Part shown: positions 61,901 to 64,000 of the stretch, piece after piece
Position numbering within the stretch: the first letter of the stretch is position 1
Layout of the letters: each line of letters opens with the position of its first letter
Origin: Anas platyrhynchos
Lineage: Eukaryota > Chordata > Aves > Anseriformes > Anatidae
Direction: 5' to 3'
Assembly: GCF_047663525.1 (NCBI RefSeq)
Contig: NC_092597.1
Location: forward strand, 24,948,501 to 25,012,500
DNA length: 64,000 nt
Program-made: the position numbers and the translations under genes
Notes under the pieces: generated by a model
What the model saw: only the letters and a program-made list of their open reading frames with translations
Database searches by the model: none
Told to the model about the DNA's origin: nothing

Positions 61901-64000
61901 CTTGCTTTCAGGTCTGTTACTGCATGTGATTGCCTAATGGTGATTTTCTTGACCTAGAAAAGGAAAGGTGACTTTAGGCCTGAGAGTGGCTGTCGTTTGA
62001 TTCCTAGACTGCCAAGCTCCTTAAGCCACGAGCAGTCCTGCATGGATTTGGGTTGTTGTTTGCTCAATTCATTTTCTGATTGGGTTTCTTTCCAGGTTTT
62101 GAAGGCTGTTCCATGGTTCCTACCATTTATCCCCTGGAGACCCTGCACAACTCCCTCTCTTTGCGACAGGTCAATGAGTTCCTGACGGCTGTGTGCAGGA
62201 GTTGCAGTGAGTCACACGTCCAGTCTACCGCAGGTACTGGTGAGGTGGGCTTGTTCCTGGGTAGGGCAGAGCAGAGCTGAGGCAAGCAGTCAGTTAAGGC
62301 CTTCTGGTCTTTCACATTTTTGGGGCAGATCAGTCTGCAGACAGGACTGGCAATAAGTGATCAGCCAGGTCTGTCTGCAGCTGATAAATGCAGTGATGTG
62401 GATACAAACTCCAGCTGGGTAAATCTGAGGGTTGGATTCCCAGGGGCTGCGGGCAAGCATGGCTCTGAATGTGCACTCTTAAGCTCTTTCCTGAATGCGT
62501 GTGACTGGCTACTGGGCTATGTAGTCTCTGGTTTGACCCAGTGTGGCCTTTCCTTTATCTCTCTCTGTCTGAATGTTACTGATCTGTATGTTTTCTTCTT
62601 TGTTTGTGTTTGTTTGTTTGTTTGTTTGTTTTTCTTGAAGCTTTGTTTGATTCAATGATTGGCAACCAGATACCAGGGGACCCCTTTATGTCTCAGCGAA
62701 TCCTGTCATCATCCTCTTTCCCATTGCGCCAGCGTTCGGATAAGCCCCCTTGGTGTGAGTGTGCTTGCGTCTTGATCGGGGATGAAGAGGGGAGCAGAGG
62801 GTGCCAAATGCTGAAAGCCATGTATTGGTATTCAGGGTTTTTATGCTTTGGCTTTAAAGGAACAAAAACAGAAAGGGGAAGGAAGTCTCATGCCCTGTAA
62901 GAAAGCTACCAAAGAAAGATGGAAAAAGGAACTCTCTATATAGCATTGTATATCACAGGGAAATCTGCTGTTGGAGAGATGCTCTCTCCCCAGGCATCCT
63001 CTACTGAGTGCAATAGGACATAGCCTGAATGCACTTCATTTTTAACTCAAGTTCCTTGCTTCTCTGTGACACGTGTCCAACTGAGTGTCAGCATGTGGAA
63101 GCACCTTCCATACCCTATCAAACACATACATGCCTCACCCAGAACTCCACATTGGACAGCCTGTCATTTAGTTCTTCACTTACGGGCTTTTCTGTAGCTC
63201 CTGAGCCTCACTTGCTACAGCCTCTGCAGAGGTGGTGACTGTTGTTAATTCCTTTTGCAAATCTGGCTGGAACTCAAAGGGGAAAGGCTTATCAAACGGT
63301 TTCACAGCAAACGCATTAATAACACAAGTCAGTGTTGCCACTGAAAGGGCGGTTCCACTCTTCTTGCCATACGCTCCTTGTTACAGGAGTAGTGTGTACT
63401 GAGCTGTGTAGGGCGCAAGGCCAAGAAACTGATCCGGTGTACAGTTGTTTAATCCTCCCCCATTCATTGGACTAGATATAATCTAAATCTCTTCTCTGGT
63501 TTCACTCAAACAATGAAAACAAACAACAACAAAAGAAACAAAACAAAGCCAAACATTGGTGGTGAAGCAATATTTCTTCTTCCAGTGGCAACTCTAGTTC
63601 AACATTCAGGGATTTTGTGCTTCAGGAAGCAAGGGCACCAAAGTTAAAGTGTCCCATAATAATGAAGGAATGAAAGAAACTGCTTTTCAGCTCAAAGCCC
63701 AACATCAGATTTCACATGTGATGTGTTGGCATTATAGATAAACTGTATGACAAGATGTAAGTGTGGTGTTTGTGCTTGTGTTTTCATCAGCTGAGCTGCC
63801 AGAAGCACACCTAACAGCAGCTGCAAGCACCTACCAGGGTGCATGGCATGTAGGTGACCCTCACCCATTGCTTGTAGAACTTGTGGGACTGCAACAGCTT
63901 GGGTTTGCTCAGGCTTTGGGCTGGGGAAATATCAACTACATGTTTAAGATTTCTCTTCCTCTTTGCAGACAGCAGTGGCCCCTCCAGTACTGTCTCCAGT
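19774..64000 (+). CDS. PPIP5K1: PPIP5K1 (VIP1) diphosphoinositol pentakisphosphate kinase 1, 3' end beyond window
   Basis: Bifunctional cytosolic enzyme. The N-terminal ATP-grasp kinase makes 1-diphosphate products from IP6 and 5-IP7 (1-IP7 and IP8). The histidine-acid-phosphatase-like domain removes the 1-beta-phosphate. At least 29 constitutive coding exons join in frame (listed separately) to more than 1,160 codons, truncated at the right edge. Numbering matches the mammalian protein: kinase-domain Asp332 in the CDVNG motif, and phosphatase RHGDRTP with Arg399 and His400. The kinase domain spans about residues 50-380 and the phosphatase-like domain about 388-900. A Ser-rich, probably disordered tail follows. 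The start at 19774 ([12 protein letters not shown]) matches the family N terminus and has G at -3. All introns are GT-AG. Donors after exons 7 (GTCTGC) and 15 (GTTCTT) are weak. Confidence 0.97.
21618..21730 (-). mobile_element. CR1 retrotransposon 3' fragment
   Basis: AATCACAGAATTTCTAGGTT and GGAAGAGACCTCAAGATCAT are the reverse complement of the CR1 3' end. A 5'-truncated copy, in PPIP5K1 intron 1 (between coding exons 1 and 2). Confidence 0.85.
22107..22302 (+). CDS. PPIP5K1: PPIP5K1 coding exon 2
   Basis: Residues 50-115, beginning [20 protein letters not shown], with [13 protein letters not shown] and CLISFHSKG. Start of the ATP-grasp kinase domain. 196 nt. Confidence 0.96.
22391..22481 (+). 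CDS. PPIP5K1: PPIP5K1 coding exon 3
   Basis: Residues 115-145, [12 protein letters not shown] to MQYYIQDR, kinase domain. 91 nt. Confidence 0.96.
23131..23216 (+). CDS. PPIP5K1: PPIP5K1 coding exon 4
   Basis: Residues 145-174, [20 protein letters not shown] and NRDPDRPE, kinase domain. 86 nt. Confidence 0.96.
23440..23594 (+). CDS. PPIP5K1: PPIP5K1 coding exon 5
   Basis: Residues 174-225, [31 protein letters not shown] and [10 protein letters not shown]. Kinase domain with the nucleotide-binding lysine strand and glycine-rich loop. 155 nt. Confidence 0.96.
24589..24690 (+). CDS. PPIP5K1: PPIP5K1 coding exon 6
   Basis: Residues 226-259, [20 protein letters not shown] and [12 protein letters not shown], kinase domain. 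102 nt, phase 0 at both ends. Confidence 0.96.
24966..25127 (+). CDS. PPIP5K1: PPIP5K1 coding exon 7
   Basis: Residues 260-313, [20 protein letters not shown] through [10 protein letters not shown], kinase domain. The donor AAG|GTCTGC is weak. Reading through the intron meets a stop at 25167, after 13 extra codons. Confidence 0.95.
25415..25432 (+). repeat. T18 run
   Basis: Uninterrupted T run in the intron after PPIP5K1 coding exon 7. Confidence 0.9.
26085..26206 (+). CDS. PPIP5K1: PPIP5K1 coding exon 8 (kinase catalytic Asp)
   Basis: Residues 314-354, [20 protein letters not shown] and [15 protein letters not shown]. Asp332 in CDVNG is the metal-binding residue whose mutation abolishes kinase activity in the mammalian enzyme. 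Confidence 0.96.
26641..26742 (+). CDS. PPIP5K1: PPIP5K1 coding exon 9
   Basis: Residues 354-388, [20 protein letters not shown] and [12 protein letters not shown]. Linker from kinase to phosphatase domain. The Met codon is split (AT|G). Confidence 0.95.
26853..26939 (+). CDS. PPIP5K1: PPIP5K1 coding exon 10 (RHGDRTP motif)
   Basis: Residues 388-417, [20 protein letters not shown] through VKHPR. RHGDRTP is the histidine acid phosphatase signature, intact, with nucleophile His400. Confidence 0.96.
27380..27455 (+). CDS. PPIP5K1: PPIP5K1 coding exon 11
   Basis: Residues 417-442, [20 protein letters not shown] and PEQLQ, phosphatase-like domain. 76 nt. Confidence 0.95.
27974..28083 (+). CDS. 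PPIP5K1: PPIP5K1 coding exon 12
   Basis: Residues 443-479, [20 protein letters not shown] through QLKSVLEM. A charged helical insert, in the region where mammalian homologues also vary. Confidence 0.95.
29059..29144 (+). CDS. PPIP5K1: PPIP5K1 coding exon 13
   Basis: Residues 479-508, [20 protein letters not shown] and a short acidic end. 86 nt, GATAG acceptor. Confidence 0.94.
29554..29682 (+). CDS. PPIP5K1: PPIP5K1 coding exon 14
   Basis: Residues 508-551, including [20 protein letters not shown] and [14 protein letters not shown], phosphatase-like domain. Confidence 0.96.
29932..29978 (-). mobile_element. Short CR1-like 3' fragment
   Basis: ATAGAATCACTAAGGCTGGA followed by AAAGCCTCTTTC.. 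resembles the reversed CR1 3' end. Short and diverged. Confidence 0.5.
30187..30425 (+). mobile_element. CR1 reverse transcriptase fragment
   Basis: Translates to [15 protein letters not shown] and [12 protein letters not shown], with the FADD catalytic motif of LINE reverse transcriptases, then IQRELDRL. Internal CR1 ORF2 fragment in a PPIP5K1 intron. Decayed: the frame ends at 30350. Confidence 0.85.
31244..31365 (+). CDS. PPIP5K1: PPIP5K1 coding exon 15
   Basis: Residues 551-591, [20 protein letters not shown] and [16 protein letters not shown]. The donor AAG|GTTCTT departs from consensus after GT. Confidence 0.95.
32096..32278 (+). CDS. PPIP5K1: PPIP5K1 coding exon 16
   Basis: Residues 592-652, [20 protein letters not shown] through FCEEDYEK. 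183 nt, phase 0 at both ends. Confidence 0.96.
34566..34707 (+). CDS. PPIP5K1: PPIP5K1 coding exon 17
   Basis: Residues 653-700, [20 protein letters not shown] through RLEDPKSA. 142 nt. Confidence 0.95.
35340..35563 (+). CDS. PPIP5K1: PPIP5K1 coding exon 18
   Basis: Residues 700-774, [34 protein letters not shown] and LADVIIPQ. Largest exon of the gene here (224 nt). Confidence 0.96.
36631..36758 (+). CDS. PPIP5K1: PPIP5K1 coding exon 19
   Basis: Residues 775-817, [20 protein letters not shown] through ESVNKLHPL. The acceptor follows a long T/G-rich tract. Confidence 0.96.
37242..37356 (+). CDS. PPIP5K1: PPIP5K1 coding exon 20
   Basis: Residues 817-855, [20 protein letters not shown] and [15 protein letters not shown]. 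The HVHS histidines occupy the place of the second catalytic motif of histidine phosphatases. Confidence 0.96.
38784..38891 (+). CDS. PPIP5K1: PPIP5K1 coding exon 21
   Basis: Residues 856-891, [20 protein letters not shown] and [16 protein letters not shown]. 108 nt. Confidence 0.96.
39667..39752 (+). repeat. AT-rich microsatellite
   Basis: Imperfect (TA)n with AAAT and AAGT interruptions, in the intron between PPIP5K1 coding exons 21 and 22. Confidence 0.85.
40187..40303 (+). CDS. PPIP5K1: PPIP5K1 coding exon 22
   Basis: Residues 892-930, [20 protein letters not shown] to GFRPASAE. End of the structured catalytic half. Confidence 0.96.
40642..40806 (+). CDS. PPIP5K1: PPIP5K1 coding exon 23
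   Basis: Residues 931-985, starting [19 protein letters not shown] and ending [15 protein letters not shown]. Polar, Ser/Arg-rich and probably disordered. [10 protein letters not shown] is a likely phosphorylated basic motif (inference). Confidence 0.94.
41879..41969 (+). CDS. PPIP5K1: PPIP5K1 coding exon 24
   Basis: Residues 986-1016, [20 protein letters not shown] and [10 protein letters not shown]. Ser-rich tail. 91 nt, ends phase 1. Confidence 0.94.
41970..47089 (+). other. PPIP5K1: PPIP5K1 intron between coding exons 24 and 25
   Basis: 5.1 kb. Contains a CR1 piece at 45650-45963, a perfect 10-bp inverted repeat at 43439-43463 and a strong acceptor followed by a long open phase at 45276. 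Otherwise nothing recognised. Confidence 0.75.
45650..45963 (+). mobile_element. CR1 3'-region fragment
   Basis: Contains the usual late-CR1 pattern: ACTGGAACAGGGACC, GGTGGGGAAATCTCCTTCCT, GGAGGTATGCAAAACTTGAC and TTCCTTCCAACTTAAATTGT. 5'-truncated and diverged. Confidence 0.75.
47090..47212 (+). CDS. PPIP5K1: PPIP5K1 coding exon 25
   Basis: Residues 1016-1057, [20 protein letters not shown] and [13 protein letters not shown]. 123 nt, phase 1 at both ends, so it could be skipped without a frame change. Confidence 0.94.
48121..48601 (+). mobile_element. CR1 fragment with internal A/T-rich expansion
   Basis: Shows CAGAGAAGGACCTGGGG, GGTTCAGCCTGGAGAAGAGA, ACTGGAACAGGTTGCTGAGA and GGAGGTGTTCAAAGTCAGGT, ending GGTCCTTTCCAACCAA, all CR1 landmarks. 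An A/T-rich, low-complexity stretch interrupts it at about 48350-48425. Confidence 0.88.
50690..51355 (+). mobile_element. CR1 ORF2 C-terminus and 3' UTR copy
   Basis: Longest CR1 here. An open stretch reads [20 protein letters not shown] and [16 protein letters not shown], the CR1 ORF2 C-terminal signature, with a stop at about 50956. It continues through TCAGCCTAGAGAAGAGGAGG to TTTTCCAACCTAAGTGATTC at the 3' end. Confidence 0.92.
51406..51429 (+). repeat. T24 run
   Basis: Uninterrupted T run about 50 bp after the end of the CR1 copy. Confidence 0.9.
52226..52288 (+). CDS. PPIP5K1: PPIP5K1 coding exon 26
   Basis: Residues 1057-1078, [20 protein letters not shown] plus N. 63 nt, phase 1 at both ends. 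VKRFSVSF resembles a basophilic kinase site. Confidence 0.94.
54161..54227 (+). repeat. Imperfect tandem duplication, unit about 32-34 bp
   Basis: TATCTAGTACTAGC, then GATACTGGCTAGTA, occurs twice in succession. The unit is rich in CTAG and itself partly palindromic. Confidence 0.8.
54899..55078 (+). CDS. PPIP5K1: PPIP5K1 in-frame cassette exon (60 codons)
   Basis: TCCTCCAG acceptor, then an open frame of 60 codons with strongly coding-like codon use, starting [20 protein letters not shown] and ending GQDDLECLY, before a GTACTG donor. It is exactly 180 nt and phase 1 at both ends, so inclusion between exons 26 and 27 keeps the frame. Local GC rises as in the gene's other exons. The encoded piece is rich in His, Leu and Arg and looks helical. 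It is absent from the human canonical protein as I recall it, so it is probably alternatively spliced. Confidence 0.75.
57040..57280 (+). mobile_element. Possible old CR1/L3-type LINE fragment
   Basis: TCTCACAGAGTGGAACTCCT and AAAAGCATAACTGAGTTTAA resemble 3' parts of ancient CR1/L3 elements. Highly diverged; call rests on resemblance only. Confidence 0.35.
62096..62233 (+). CDS. PPIP5K1: PPIP5K1 coding exon 27
   Basis: Residues 1078-1124 (numbered without the cassette), [20 protein letters not shown] and [14 protein letters not shown]. 138 nt. Confidence 0.95.
62234..62640 (+). other. PPIP5K1: PPIP5K1 intron 27 with GTTT microsatellite
   Basis: 407-bp intron. A (TTTG)n run at about 62599-62632 sits directly in the polypyrimidine position of the next acceptor (TTTCTTGAAG). 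Confidence 0.85.
62641..62754 (+). CDS. PPIP5K1: PPIP5K1 coding exon 28
   Basis: Residues 1124-1162, [20 protein letters not shown] and [10 protein letters not shown], with a split Tyr codon. The acceptor tract is made of a GTTT microsatellite. Confidence 0.95.
62755..63968 (+). other. PPIP5K1: PPIP5K1 intron 28
   Basis: 1.2 kb of ordinary intronic sequence. Nothing else recognised. Confidence 0.8.
63969..64000 (+). CDS. PPIP5K1: PPIP5K1 coding exon 29 (partial)
   Basis: TTTGCAG acceptor, then [11 protein letters not shown], the conserved continuation of the Ser-rich tail. Cut by the right edge. Confidence 0.92.

Larger units (their letters stand above)
52289..62095 (+). other. PPIP5K1: PPIP5K1 intron region between coding exons 26 and 27
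   Basis: 9.8 kb, containing the 180-nt cassette exon. Also holds a duplicated short unit at 54161-54227 and a probable old CR1/L3-type piece at 57040-57280. The 7 kb after the cassette shows no recognisable gene. Confidence 0.7.

Overview
The window reads as vertebrate, almost certainly avian, nuclear DNA. The evidence is spliced genes with GT-AG introns, very GC-rich CpG islands, short introns, and CR1 non-LTR retrotransposon fragments as essentially the only interspersed repeats. The gene order PDIA3 - CKMT1 - PPIP5K1 matches the block known from human 15q15.3 and mouse chromosome 2. The species cannot be named from the sequence alone. No operons, CRISPR arrays, viral genomes or prokaryotic mobile elements are present.

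Layout. (1) Positions 1-1395, minus strand: the first three coding exons of PDIA3 (ERp57), running off the left edge. Its CpG-island promoter lies at about 1396-1700 and carries an ER-stress-type CCAAT-N9-CCACA element. (2) 1700-3575: GC-rich intergenic DNA with no recognisable gene. (3) 3714-13668, minus strand: the complete coding sequence of ubiquitous-type mitochondrial creatine kinase (CKMT1), nine exons and 417 codons plus stop, with a 5.9 kb first coding intron. (4) About 12960-15240: a second CpG island, the shared head-to-head promoter region of CKMT1 (minus) and PPIP5K1 (plus). (5) 19774-64000, plus strand: PPIP5K1 (VIP1), 29 constitutive coding exons visible plus one 180-nt in-frame cassette exon, running off the right edge. 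All exon phases join without a break. CR1 fragments lie in its introns.

The three genes do different jobs: ER glycoprotein disulfide folding, mitochondrial phosphocreatine production, and cytosolic inositol pyrophosphate synthesis and turnover. They are linked by synteny rather than by one pathway. CKMT1 and PDIA3 are tandem on the minus strand, about 2.3 kb apart from stop codon to start codon. CKMT1 and PPIP5K1 are divergent.

Items most worth a second look: the PDIA3 ER-stress element; the direct CKMT1-PDIA3 adjacency, with STRC and CATSPER2 (which lie between them in mouse) absent; the divergent promoter with two inverted CCAAT boxes 31 bp apart; the PPIP5K1 cassette exon at 54899-55078; and an overlapping upstream ORF at the PPIP5K1 start. 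I found no convincing wholly novel system. This is an ordinary vertebrate gene block with some informative regulatory and splicing details.
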